The notes beneath the pieces are model-generated. The model made no database searches. It was not told the DNA's origin and saw only the letters and a program-made list of their open reading frames with translations. DNA of 64,000 bases from Planctomycetota bacterium. GTDB lineage: Bacteria; Planctomycetota; Planctomycetia; Planctomycetales; Planctomycetaceae. Below, piece after piece: positions 1 through 8,801 of the stretch. How positions within the stretch are numbered: position 1 is the stretch's first letter; each line of letters opens with the position of its first letter. A program made the translations under genes and the position numbers. The DNA lies in assembly GCA_014584345.1 (NCBI GenBank), contig JACTNB010000019.1:372001-436000 (forward strand). Reading direction: 5' to 3'.

Positions 1-59
1 CCCAAAGCGGTGGGGAACTCCATCAGCACCGCAATGCGAGGTCGCAAACTGGCCGCCAC
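1..59 (-). CDS. N-terminal fragment of a probable glycosyltransferase (cut by window edge)
   Basis: A reading frame on the minus strand runs off the left edge. It begins at a GTG at 57-59 with a GGGG-type ribosome site about 7 nt upstream, and reads VAASLRPRIAVLMEFPTALG. An Arg-rich start followed by an I-A-V-L beta strand and an E-F-P-T turn resembles the N-terminal Rossmann strand of GT4-type glycosyltransferases, which often continue with a Gly-Gly-Glu motif. That is inference from 19 residues only. An in-frame GTG at 107 is an alternative start. The frame is closed by TGA at 153-155. Confidence 0.3.
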   Translation of the reverse strand, partial: MAASLRPRIAVLMEFPTAL

Positions 60-463
60 GACGCTTACCCCAAATGCACGAGAGACCCTGAAAGGAACGA
101 ATGCCACGAAGATTTTCGATGCAGGAAGTGCGTAGTATAACCACTTTCCGTCTCAAGCATAATCGTATGGGGAACATTAAGGCACTTCCGGCGAGGAAGG
201 CTAGAGATAATACTGCCACGTCCTAATCGACCAGCGAAACCGCGAAATCGCCATCTTTTCGTTTTCGGCCACCTCCCGCGCAAGCCGTTGATTTGCTCCT
301 TCCAGAGTTCCCCGCGCCAAACGGCGCACAGGGGGTGTGATTTTCAAGGATGACGATAAAAACTGTCCACGAGCGGATGTGCCATGAATTGAATAAAAAC
401 ACGGAATAAATAGAACGCTAAGCATACCATACGAAAAATTCAGGGCGCGGGTAGCGTCCCGAC
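60..463. other. Gene-free gap
   Basis: About 400 bases between the left-edge fragment and the 3' end of the histidine kinase gene. I see no reading frame with convincing codon usage, no tRNA-like cloverleaf and no clear intrinsic terminator. The part next to the fragment should hold its promoter. Confidence 0.4.
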
Positions 464-2248
464 TCATGCGGGTTGAAGCGGAAAGCGGATTGTGAAGGTG
501 GTCCCCTGCTCGGGTTCGCTCGCCACGCCGATCGTGCCCGAGAAGTGCTGGCACAAATGCTTGACAATAGCAAGCCCCAATCCCGTCCCCCCCGCATCGC
601 GGGCCCGTGCGGCATCGACGCGATAAAAGCGTTCAAAAATACGTTCCAGGTGTTTCCGCTCGATCCCTATCCCGGTGTCCGATATCTGGATCACGACGTG
701 GCCCTGTTCAGGGTACCACGCCACGCACACGCGGCCTCCCGGAGGAGTGTAGTTGATGGCATTATCCAGCAGGTTATTCACGATCGTGCGGATCCCCTCG
801 GGATCCGCCAGCACCGTCAAGGCTTCGATCGTCGGTTGCCCCACCAGTTCAATGCGATGCGAACGGGCAACGGAAAAATGTTCGTCGATCGCCTCCTGAA
901 TGGGCACGCCGATGTCGATCAGATCCGCATGAAAAACATCCTCCTCGGATTCAATCTTGGCCAACTCCATCAGGTCGATGATCAGCTTGTGCAGGCGATC
1001 TGCATGCTCGGAAATCTGCTTCAGGAAATGTTCCGCATGGACCTGGTCCGACAAGGCGCCATCTGCCAGCGTGTCCGTGCAGGCCTGAATCGCCGCCAGC
1101 GGGGTTTTCAATTCATGTCCCACGTTCGAAACAAATTCCGAGCGAATTTTCTCCAACCGCCGCAATTCCGTGACATCGTGCAGTACCAGCACCACTCCGG
1201 GGCAAGGCTCGCCCGGGAGTCGAGACGCAATAAAGGAGATGCGGTTATGCGACCGCGGCAGTTCAATCTCGCGCTTCAATTGAAACTGGCCCGCCAATAC
1301 GTCACGCACCACCGACTGGACATCGGTGTTGCGCAACACTTCCCAATACGGGCGACCGATAACACGACGACCATCGAATTCGATCATGCGGAAGGCGGCA
1401 TCATTGGCAAACAAGATCCGCTCCTGCGAATCGACCGCAATCACCCCTTCCACCATGCCTCCCAGTACCGTGGCCAGACGCTCGCTGTTCTCGCGCAGGC
1501 GATACCCCTGTTGCTGCAACTCGTTGATTCGCGTGGAAAGTTCACGGCTCATGGAGTTGAAGGTTTGTGCCAGGGTCCCAAATTCATCGGCGGAATTCTC
1601 CGGGACCGTCTGGTAGAGATTCCCAATCGTGATGGCCCGCGAGGCACGCGTCAGTTCTTCCAGGGGACGCGTGATCCGGGCCGCCACGTAGATCGACAAC
1701 AAAACTCCCGCGAGACACACCACCAGGGTCGCCCCCCATGTTACCCGCGCGGAGTAGTTCAATTGCGAATCGAGCTCCGCACGAGACGCGTCGATCTGCA
1801 GATATCCCAGGCCCCCTTCAGCGGATTCGATTGGGCGAATGTGGATTTCCAGTCGCATGCCATTGGGCCTGGTAACGGATCGACGGAACGGTTCCGTCGC
1901 GCTTTGCAGAAATGCCAGCCCCGGTTCAAGCGCGATGCGTGCGGGATCCTCCTCGGATTGTGTCGTGGCAACCACCTGGCCAGAAACATCAAAAAGATGA
2001 ATTTCCGCAAACGAGCGGTCCGCCATCTCCTCCAGGCGATCGCCCGGCTCCTGAATGCGCTGCCCCAACAGAATCTCTCGGGCATACTCCGTCAGGGACA
2101 AGGACGCATCCTCGATACCCTGGTCAAACCGGTCCAGGATCATCTCGCGATGTGCCCGCATGCTGGTCCACGATAAGGCAACCGTGCAGACAACGATCAG
2201 CAACATATTCCCCGTGAATATCCGCCAGAAATGTCGCAAAGAAAACAT
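464..2248 (-). CDS. PhoR-like membrane sensor histidine kinase
   Basis: 594-residue two-component sensor kinase. TM1 is near residues 13-28, followed by an extracytoplasmic sensor region of about 130 residues. TM2 is near 170-192, then a HAMP domain (193-245), a PAS domain (255-360), HisKA with the phospho-accepting His378 in an S-N-V-G-H-E-L-K-T-P motif, and a HATPase_c domain with an N box (N491-N495), DTGIG (524-528) and GTGLG (554-558). This HAMP-PAS-HisKA order is that of PhoR/VicK kinases. The frame stays open 300 nt further upstream, but the membrane anchor begins right after Met at 2248, so I start there. No response regulator gene is adjacent, so the partner and signal are unknown. 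Phosphate sensing is only a family guess. Confidence 0.88.
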   Translation of the reverse strand: MFSLRHFWRIFTGNMLLIVVCTVALSWTSMRAHREMILDRFDQGIEDASLSLTEYAREILLGQRIQEPGDRLEEMADRSFAEIHLFDVSGQVVATTQSEEDPARIALEPGLAFLQSATEPFRRSVTRPNGMRLEIHIRPIESAEGGLGYLQIDASRAELDSQLNYSARVTWGATLVVCLAGVLLSIYVAARITRPLEELTRASRAITIGNLYQTVPENSADEFGTLAQTFNSMSRELSTRINELQQQGYRLRENSERLATVLGGMVEGVIAVDSQERILFANDAAFRMIEFDGRRVIGRPYWEVLRNTDVQSVVRDVLAGQFQLKREIELPRSHNRISFIASRLPGEPCPGVVLVLHDVTELRRLEKIRSEFVSNVGHELKTPLAAIQACTDTLADGALSDQVHAEHFLKQISEHADRLHKLIIDLMELAKIESEEDVFHADLIDIGVPIQEAIDEHFSVARSHRIELVGQPTIEALTVLADPEGIRTIVNNLLDNAINYTPPGGRVCVAWYPEQGHVVIQISDTGIGIERKHLERIFERFYRVDAARARDAGGTGLGLAIVKHLCQHFSGTIGVASEPEQGTTFTIRFPLQPA

Positions 2249-2774
2249 TGGGCCAGGAATCGACTTGAATTGATCCAAAAAAAATACGGTACAATCACCC
2301 GTTGTAGAGGCATCTCGATGCCGTGCACCGGGTTTCGCGGGGGGGGCATCAAACCGGAAGTATATCAGGCACACGGGGGCCGCGCGATATTCAAACTCCG
2401 TTTTTACAAAATTTAATCCGCCTTGAGTCTCTGTTCCCGGCAAGGAGAAACCTATCCCGCGGTTCAATAGGTACATTCGACTTCGGTCCGCGCGGATTTG
2501 AGTTGTGTGGCTGGCACTCCACTCATGCAATATTCGCTTTCCCAGCACGAATTGCGGTTTTCTGGCCGTAAAACCTGTCGCCCCGGCAGCCCGCTACGTG
2601 GAATTACTCAATTCAGACAAAAAAATACTTGTCTTGGGTGTGAACACGCTGTCTAAAATAGAGTCTGACTCCAGCCGACGTTTCGGATTCGTTTCGCGGG
2701 TGCTCGGCCTGTAACTTACGAATCCCTTGTGTCAGCCTGCCAGACAACCGGGCCAGAACTAAAGCCACACCGCC
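2249..2774. other. Divergent intergenic region, no gene seen
   Basis: 526 bases between the kinase gene (leftward) and the lipoprotein gene (rightward), which must hold both promoters. I see a short palindrome GGCATCTCGATGCC at about 2310-2323 and A/T-rich stretches at 2277-2290 and 2618-2630. Neither gives a convincing spaced -35/-10 pair. No coding frame has the strong third-position G/C bias of the neighbours. Confidence 0.4.
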
Positions 2775-3380
2775 ATGAACATTCGAACCGACCAGCGTGT
2801 CGTGCCTTTCTTGAATCCAAAGACTCGCCCGAGAACTCTCGGCGCGCGCCTGGGCGTGGCGGCACTGATCTCGCTGGGCCTTTTCGGGTGTTTCCGCAGC
2901 CAGCCCGTCGAGGAAACGCCCTCTCAACGCAACCAGACCTTCGAGGAACAAATCGCGACGCCCGAGACGCTCGACAACGTGGGGCACGAAGAAACACAGC
3001 CGTCTGAAGAGACACCCAGTCAGACACTCTCGCTCGAAGCGATCGATCTGACCACGGTGGGCAAGTCGGAATTCGTGCGTGTTATGAAGTTGCACCTGGA
3101 GGATCTCGACCAGAATTACGCCGCGTTGCAGGAACGGGCCACTTTGATCTCAGCCGAGGGACAGGGGCGCTGGAAGCAGACCTGGAACACCCTGCAAAAG
3201 GATCGTGCCAAGTTGCAATCGGGATTCGAAGAGCTGCAGCAGGCCAAGGATTCCTTCTGGCAGGACTTTCGTCCCAGCGTGATGGCCACCCATCAGATGA
3301 TCCTCAGAAAACTGGAAAAGGCGGGACGGGAAGTCGACTATTACATCCCGGCCTCCCGCACTTCGGACGAAGTCCAGTAA
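2775..3380 (+). CDS. Hypothetical lipoprotein with helical C-terminal half
   Basis: 201 residues. A basic N-terminus and a hydrophobic stretch (about residues 24-38) end in L-F-G-C, a slightly atypical lipobox with Phe at -2, so export and lipidation are likely. Residues 45-95 are Glu/Thr/Pro-rich and look unstructured. Residues 105-185 are a charged, Leu- and Gln-rich helical region, likely a coiled coil. I do not recognise a characterised family. The gene stands alone between a divergent kinase gene and a convergent DUF1653 gene. The ATG at 2775 is the first start that keeps the whole signal sequence. Confidence 0.65.
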   Translation: MNIRTDQRVVPFLNPKTRPRTLGARLGVAALISLGLFGCFRSQPVEETPSQRNQTFEEQIATPETLDNVGHEETQPSEETPSQTLSLEAIDLTTVGKSEFVRVMKLHLEDLDQNYAALQERATLISAEGQGRWKQTWNTLQKDRAKLQSGFEELQQAKDSFWQDFRPSVMATHQMILRKLEKAGREVDYYIPASRTSDEVQ

Positions 3381-3406
3381 TCACGAATTCGCCAACGCGG
3401 GGGCGG

Positions 3407-3616
3407 TCAGCTTGCCCCGAGATATTCAAATCGCTGGCGGAGTTGCCCCTCGACAACGACGGTTTCCCGAAACATTGCCAGCGGACGGACCCAGAGCCCG
3501 CGATCCCCATAGTCGCAGCGGTAAACCACCAGTTCCTCTTCGGTTTCACTGTGACGGGCAATGCCCAGAACTATGTACTCCCGTCCCTTGTAATGGCGAT
3601 AACGACCAGGTTGCAT
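3407..3616 (-). CDS. DUF1653 family small protein
   Basis: 69 residues covering the whole DUF1653 fold. It has the opening G-R-Y-R-H-Y-K-G-x-x-Y motif, a central Y-R-C-D-Y-G-D-R-G-L-W-V-R-P segment and F-R-E-T-V near residues 49-53. DUF1653 proteins are small, widespread cytoplasmic proteins of unknown function. Length and motifs match the family, so the gene is real. Its stop is 27 nt from that of the convergent lipoprotein gene, and it is not in an operon. Start at ATG 3616. Confidence 0.85.
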   Translation of the reverse strand: MQPGRYRHYKGREYIVLGIARHSETEEELVVYRCDYGDRGLWVRPLAMFRETVVVEGQLRQRFEYLGAS

Positions 3617-3946
3617 GTCTGCTCCATTGATTGGACTACCCCGGCGAACACGGCGGATTAACCAGAATTTCCCGCCCGGGCTAAGAATACACGATTTCTG
3701 TCTCCGTCGAATTAGCCCACATTTCTCGCACAGTTACCAATGCGGTAAATAGTGTCTCGAAATTGCCCGCGTAAACTAGCCGCGCCCATCAGGAAGCGGG
3801 CCAGGCGGGTGCAACAACTCGAAATCACTCTTCCAATACGAGGTCCACCAATGTGGACTGAAACGCTACATATGCAACTCAAACGTGGCCCGCTCCCTGG
3901 CGGGCGCGGCTAGTTCGTCGATTTTCGCGTGTCTCGTTGGCGCGTA
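3617..3946. other. Gene-free gap carrying an inverted-repeat element
   Basis: 330 bases between the DUF1653 and hemB genes. Most of it is the inverted-repeat element at 3775-3914, listed separately. The rest shows no reading frame or RNA gene that I can support. Part must serve as the DUF1653 promoter. Confidence 0.5.
3775..3914. repeat. Inverted-repeat element, copy 1 (140 bp, 29-bp arms)
   Basis: Arms at 3775-3803 and 3886-3914 are inverted repeats matching at 26 of 29 positions. The outer half of each arm reads ACTAGCCGCGCCC. The 82-nt centre holds a smaller hairpin, GTCCAC-CAAT-GTGGAC. The same arm sequence recurs at 15312-15604 and 38354-38428, so this is a dispersed family, perhaps REP-like or a non-autonomous mobile element. 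Confidence 0.75.
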
Positions 3947-4969
<1,023 letters not shown>

Positions 4970-5126
4970 TTATCTGAAGGTATCGGACACTGCAATGACC
5001 ATACCGGGAAATCTGCTTCGTTACTTCATGATGGCCGATACGACGGGAATGTCAATTCAGATCCCACGGCCCAATCGTCGCACGACGCCCGCCACGATTC
5101 CCTGGTGACTCAGGCAACCGGAACCC

Positions 5127-7088
5127 TCAAGGCCGAGCTGCATTCAAGGGACGAAATCGCTGTTCCACCAAGTCCGCCAGATACAGGTTGCGTCCGGGAA
5201 ACAGGCGTTGCAGTTCCGCGATCGAGTATTTCTCCGGCAACCAGTGCGCGCGCAGCAGGGGCGTATCGAGCAGAGGAGAATTGACGACAAAATCGAGATG
5301 CAGATCCGCCTCGTCCGGGCGAATAAACACCACCGCTGGCGCTTCGGACTGACTTTCGATCCAATGGGTGAATTGGGCATGCCGCTCACGGGCAAATCGC
5401 AATTCGCCAACACCAGCCGAGAGCGTGGAAGACCAGAACGGTTCGAATGTCGTGTAAGCCGTCAGCAAGCCGAGCATCGGCAGGCCAAGCCACCAGGCAG
5501 CGACCCAGTGCCGTCCGATCCGGCGGCAATTCCAGGCCAGCAGTTGCGTGCCCCGCGCGTAAATCAACGCCAGCAGCGGCGCGCTCTCAAACACATAATG
5601 CCAATGCATGATGCCATCGTACCAATAGGGCAAATGCAGTAGATGCAGGCTGAAAATCGCGGCCAGCGGCAACCACCATTCCGGACGGCCCCGCTGGCCT
5701 ATCGCCAGAAAGAACACGAGCCCCGCCAGCGCCGGGAGGATCCCGATCGTCCATTGTCCACTGGCGAGCAGTCGCTGCTTCAGGTTGTCCAGGCTCCCCA
5801 GTGGGGTCAACTCTTGCGCCCAACGATCGTAATGTTCCGCAACAGGCAGTTCGATCCCCGCCCGACGCTGCTGTGCGATCCAGGCCTCGCCCCGGGAACG
5901 ATTATAATACCCGTACACATGCCTGGGTGTATGCAGTTGCGTGTACTGCTGATAGGGAGACACCCAGGGACTGCCGGTCACCGCCTGGTTGTAGGGAAAC
6001 AGGCAAGCCAGCGTCAGCAACAGCGGGCCCCCCAGGCTGGCCAACGCCACCAGACGCGGTTTCCACTCTCGGATATCGACGGCCAACAGGCACAGAAACC
6101 ATACCCCATACGGGAGCCCGATGCCTGCCGCCGTCATGGGACGGCAGAGCATCGCAAAGGCCAACCCGCCACTGGCCAGTAGCGCGTGAACCGGCGCCCG
6201 GCTGACCAGCCAGCGGTGAAACATCCACAGAAACAGCCCCAATCCGATCAACCCGGGTTGATGCGCCAACAGTAAAGACCCAAATATGGCCATGCCTGGC
6301 AGCAGGGCCGTTAACAGACCGGCCAATAACCCCACCCCATTGCCCGCCAGATCACGGCCCCACTGAAACATCATGCCGCAAAACAGTCCCTGCGCCACGG
6401 CATAACCCAGGTAGGGCAGACCCATCGCCAGAAATCCGGATAGCCATATACCGGTGCCGGGAAAGTAGCGGCTGGCAAAACGCTCAGGCTGATTATTCAG
6501 GACGTGCACCTGATCAAACAGCTCGGGAGCAGGCTCGAAACGAGGATTCGTAACACGGCCCGCCAGAAAGGTTTCGGCCTGAAACAGGTAACTGTATTCG
6601 TCATGAAACGCGGGAGGCAAATCGCCGAATCGGGACTGCACCTGATGCACATTCACAAATCCCGCGATCATCACCAGGCAGAACAGAGCCCGATTCAGCC
6701 AGCATTCTCCGGTGCTCGCGGCGACACGAGTCGGCTTACTTGTGTAGTGTCCGCTCTGCAACCATTCCTCGACTTGCCGCGCCAGCGGACCTTGCTCGTC
6801 GACCAGATGAAAACGCAGCTTCCAGGCCAGAGGCAACAGGCACAGCCACATCAGATACAGTGACGTGTCGCTGTTGAAATTCGCCATCCAGGCCACTAGT
6901 GGTTGGGGTTGAGCCAGTACAAATTTCCACAGGGCCCACTCCGTCGGAACCAGCAGCAACCCCATGGCCAGCAACGCTGCCAGAAACGCAATTCCCAGCC
7001 GCCGGGAACCGCGCAGGTTCTCCAGGCGTGTATACCGACCCTCCTCGGTCGGCTCGAAAGAACAAGGATTCCGGGGCATTGTCCGCAT
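5127..7088 (-). CDS. Polytopic membrane glycosyltransferase, GT39/ArnT-like
   Basis: 653 residues with about 10-12 hydrophobic segments, so an integral inner-membrane protein. After TM segments near 32-52 and 72-92 and a cytosolic stretch, residues 161-168 read F-H-D-E-Y-S-Y-L. The acidic pair D163-E164 after a membrane helix is the catalytic-loop signature of GT-C enzymes of the PMT/ArnT type. These move a sugar from a polyprenyl-phosphate donor to lipid or protein at the outer face of the membrane. The donor and acceptor cannot be told from sequence. The C-terminal 90 residues are soluble. It follows hemB on the same strand but 170 nt away, and shows no functional link to it. Confidence 0.72.
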   Translation of the reverse strand: MRTMPRNPCSFEPTEEGRYTRLENLRGSRRLGIAFLAALLAMGLLLVPTEWALWKFVLAQPQPLVAWMANFNSDTSLYLMWLCLLPLAWKLRFHLVDEQGPLARQVEEWLQSGHYTSKPTRVAASTGECWLNRALFCLVMIAGFVNVHQVQSRFGDLPPAFHDEYSYLFQAETFLAGRVTNPRFEPAPELFDQVHVLNNQPERFASRYFPGTGIWLSGFLAMGLPYLGYAVAQGLFCGMMFQWGRDLAGNGVGLLAGLLTALLPGMAIFGSLLLAHQPGLIGLGLFLWMFHRWLVSRAPVHALLASGGLAFAMLCRPMTAAGIGLPYGVWFLCLLAVDIREWKPRLVALASLGGPLLLTLACLFPYNQAVTGSPWVSPYQQYTQLHTPRHVYGYYNRSRGEAWIAQQRRAGIELPVAEHYDRWAQELTPLGSLDNLKQRLLASGQWTIGILPALAGLVFFLAIGQRGRPEWWLPLAAIFSLHLLHLPYWYDGIMHWHYVFESAPLLALIYARGTQLLAWNCRRIGRHWVAAWWLGLPMLGLLTAYTTFEPFWSSTLSAGVGELRFARERHAQFTHWIESQSEAPAVVFIRPDEADLHLDFVVNSPLLDTPLLRAHWLPEKYSIAELQRLFPGRNLYLADLVEQRFRPLNAARP

Positions 7089-7228
7089 TTCTTACAGGAG
7101 CATTAAAACAGAACCGCCAGTGAAGCCAGGTTTCCAGGTTTTTTGCGACATGCCCGCCCGTCAATTTCCATGCGGGGGCCGTCCTGCCGCTGCTGACACG
7201 CCATGAATTGATCGAAAGCAAAAGGCAA

Positions 7229-7267
7229 TAAAAAAGCCCTGCCTCCCAGAATAACGGGAGCCAGGGC
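7229..7267 (-). terminator. Intrinsic terminator of the hsp20 operon
   Basis: Read leftward, a G/C-rich stem (arms GCCCTGGCTCCC and GGGAGGCAGGGC) is followed directly by a run of T. It lies 30 nt past the stop of the second hsp20 gene. Confidence 0.85.
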
Positions 7268-7296
7268 GGAAAGTCCAGAACAAGCGAGGTTCCGCA

Positions 7297-7716
7297 TCAA
7301 CCAGGGTTGACCTGGATGCGCAGGGTGCGCGCCCGGCTGTTCTTGGGTAGTAGCACTTTGAGCACGCCATTTTTCACCGTGGCCTCAAGCTTCGTGGCAT
7401 CCACTTCCTCGGGCAAGCGAATCAGGCGTTCGTAGTACCGCTGGCCTGATTCCCGGTGGACGGACACAAATCCCTCGGGGGCAAACAAATCGGTTTCCCC
7501 CTTCAACGTGAGGATATTTTTCTCCACGAGCACCTCGGTGGTCGATTCATCGGCACCAGGCATGTCGGCAAACAATACGAAAGCATCATCGGCTTCGTGA
7601 ATATCGATGCGTGGCCGAGTCACAATCCGCGCTTGCTCGCGCACGCGATCCCCGCCGTTCGTCTGAGCCGACTTGCCTACCGCGGATGGACTGAGTTGTT
7701 TCTGTTCTTCCGACAT
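7297..7716 (-). CDS. Hsp20/alpha-crystallin small heat-shock protein (second gene of pair)
   Basis: 139 residues. An N-terminal arm of about 35 residues leads into an alpha-crystallin domain (about 38-128) that contains the conserved N-G-V-L-K-V-L-L-P strand near its end. The tail L-R-I-Q-V-N carries the I-x-I/V motif used for oligomer assembly. It is an ATP-independent holdase that binds unfolding proteins in the cytoplasm. It has a good ribosome site (GAAGGAGAAACAACC-ATG). It lies 73 nt after the other hsp20 gene with no terminator between, so the two are likely co-transcribed. It ends at an intrinsic terminator. Confidence 0.95.
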   Translation of the reverse strand: MSEEQKQLSPSAVGKSAQTNGGDRVREQARIVTRPRIDIHEADDAFVLFADMPGADESTTEVLVEKNILTLKGETDLFAPEGFVSVHRESGQRYYERLIRLPEEVDATKLEATVKNGVLKVLLPKNSRARTLRIQVNPG

Positions 7717-7789
7717 GGTTGTTTCTCCTTCAGCTATCGATTAACTGGACAAAACCCAATGCACTCTTCCAACGGTTTCGCGAGGAAAT

Positions 7790-8251
7790 TTACTCCAGAC
7801 GCTGCTGCACGGGCAGGGAGACTGTCTCGACCGGGGGAAGGCTGCTTAATCGCAATTCCAGAATCCCCTTGTCATAAAAGGCCGACGATCGATGTGCATC
7901 GATCGAAAAGGGAAACTGCAACTCGCGCGGCGCCCGCCCTTGTCCACGTTCCCGAAGCAGGCAGTTCTCCGGTTCGACAGACTGAACGCCTGGCGACTCG
8001 TCATCCGCCCGCATGCCTATCTGGACCGTATTATCGTGTAATTTGACATCGACCTGCTCCGGGGCGAACCCGGGAAGTTCTAGCCTTACCAGAACTTCCC
8101 CTTCACGTCCCCAGACATTCAAGGAGAGTTGCCCCTGAGTTGCCCGCAAGCCGTTGTGAAAATCAATCAGAGAGTTCTGCAACTCATCCTGGAACCGCTG
8201 ATGCCGAGCAGGCTGCAGGGAAGTCATTGCGTTATCCTTGGATGGCGTCAT
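7790..8251 (-). CDS. Hsp20/alpha-crystallin small heat-shock protein (first gene of pair)
   Basis: 153 residues. The alpha-crystallin domain spans about 42-140. It has L-E-L-P-G-F near 58-63, the F-P-F-S-I-D segment and a K-G-I-L-E-L-R-L strand in place of the usual G-V-L. The C-terminal I-x-I motif is not evident (V-S-L-P-V at best), unlike its partner, so the two may form mixed oligomers (inference). ATG 8251 is preceded by GGGGG at 7 nt. Upstream lie a sigma-54-type promoter (8348-8363) and paired palindromic sites (8465-8514), so regulation through a sigma-54 activator is likely. Confidence 0.93.
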   Translation of the reverse strand: MTPSKDNAMTSLQPARHQRFQDELQNSLIDFHNGLRATQGQLSLNVWGREGEVLVRLELPGFAPEQVDVKLHDNTVQIGMRADDESPGVQSVEPENCLLRERGQGRAPRELQFPFSIDAHRSSAFYDKGILELRLSSLPPVETVSLPVQQRLE

Positions 8252-8279
8252 ATTTAGTCCCCCTTATGTATGCCTATGA

Positions 8280-8285
8280 ATTATA
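8280..8285 (-). promoter_or_regulatory. Possible sigma-70-type -10 hexamer before hsp20
   Basis: Read leftward, TATAAT occurs 28 nt before the first hsp20 ATG, within CCTATATAATTC. No good -35 lies 16-18 nt upstream, so it may be chance or a weak second promoter next to the sigma-54 site. Confidence 0.25.
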
Positions 8286-8347
8286 TAGGCGCTGAATGCC
8301 ACGGTTCGAAATGATTCCCCACGAACTTTTCTACACCAGGACTGTAA

Positions 8348-8363
8348 TGCATTTTTCATGCCA
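8348..8363 (-). promoter_or_regulatory. Sigma-54 (RpoN) promoter of the hsp20 operon
   Basis: Read leftward the site is TGGCATGAAAAATGCA. It has GG and GC at exactly the -24/-12 spacing and fits the family consensus TGGCAY-N5-WTGCA almost fully. It points at the hsp20 pair, giving a leader of about 85 nt. Sigma-54 promoters need an ATP-driven activator bound upstream, which fits the palindromes at 8465-8514. Confidence 0.65.
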
Positions 8364-8464
8364 GAAATGCAGAAAAACCCTAGGAATGTGCTGTTACTTG
8401 TTTGTGGCAAACATGTTGAGTGTACTCACAGGCGACTCAAGCCGCCTCGCAAATTTACGCGACA

Positions 8465-8514
8465 TGTCATTATGGCACTTTCCAGCTGCCAGTCAAGACG
8501 ATGCCATAATGACA
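8465..8514. promoter_or_regulatory. Paired palindromic sites, candidate sigma-54 activator sites
   Basis: TGTCATTATGGCA (8465-8477) and TGCCATAATGACA (8502-8514) are exact reverse complements. Each is also close to a palindrome of the form TGTCATnATGACA. Centres are 37 bp apart, placing them about 130-175 bp upstream of the start predicted for the sigma-54 promoter. That is where enhancer-type activators usually bind. The identity of the activator is unknown. Confidence 0.55.
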
Positions 8515-8801
8515 GCGTGGCAAAGTTTAACGGTTCTGCGGAGCCTGAGGGAACGACTGGCGGGAATACCGGCACAGACACCAGAAAGGGTGCACGCGAC
8601 AGGGCTGCGGGTTCGATGGATAAGGTGTCTATTTTCGTATCCCCCTGACCGCGCTGCCGCTCCGCGCGGAGGATTTGTCCATCCTGGGGGATTGAACCAG
8701 ATACATGTCAGCACGATTTCTGCGGGATTCTTCCGCAAGAGCAGTTGGCATCTACAACAATCTCCGCGGGAAGTGACGGCGACCAGGGAAGGTCCAGAGG
8801 C
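8515..8801. other. Upstream region of the membrane protein gene
   Basis: Between the palindromic sites and the next gene I see no supported gene. Together with 8252-8514 it makes a gap of about 550 bp, of which only the regulatory sites listed are recognisable. Confidence 0.35.

Noticed and set aside
473..2176. 567-codon open frame on the plus strand over the histidine kinase gene
   Set aside because: It mirrors the codon bias of the real gene on the other strand, has no recognisable domain and reads as Gln/His/Arg-rich sequence typical of shadow frames.
5643..6182. Plus-strand frames opposite the membrane glycosyltransferase
   Set aside because: Shadow of a strongly hydrophobic real gene; very Gln/Arg/Pro-rich translation.
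8252..8515. CIRCE or sigma-32-type heat-shock control of hsp20
   Set aside because: No TTAGCACTC-N9-GAGTGCTAA repeat and no CTTGAA/CCCCAT pair; the sigma-54 site explains the region better.
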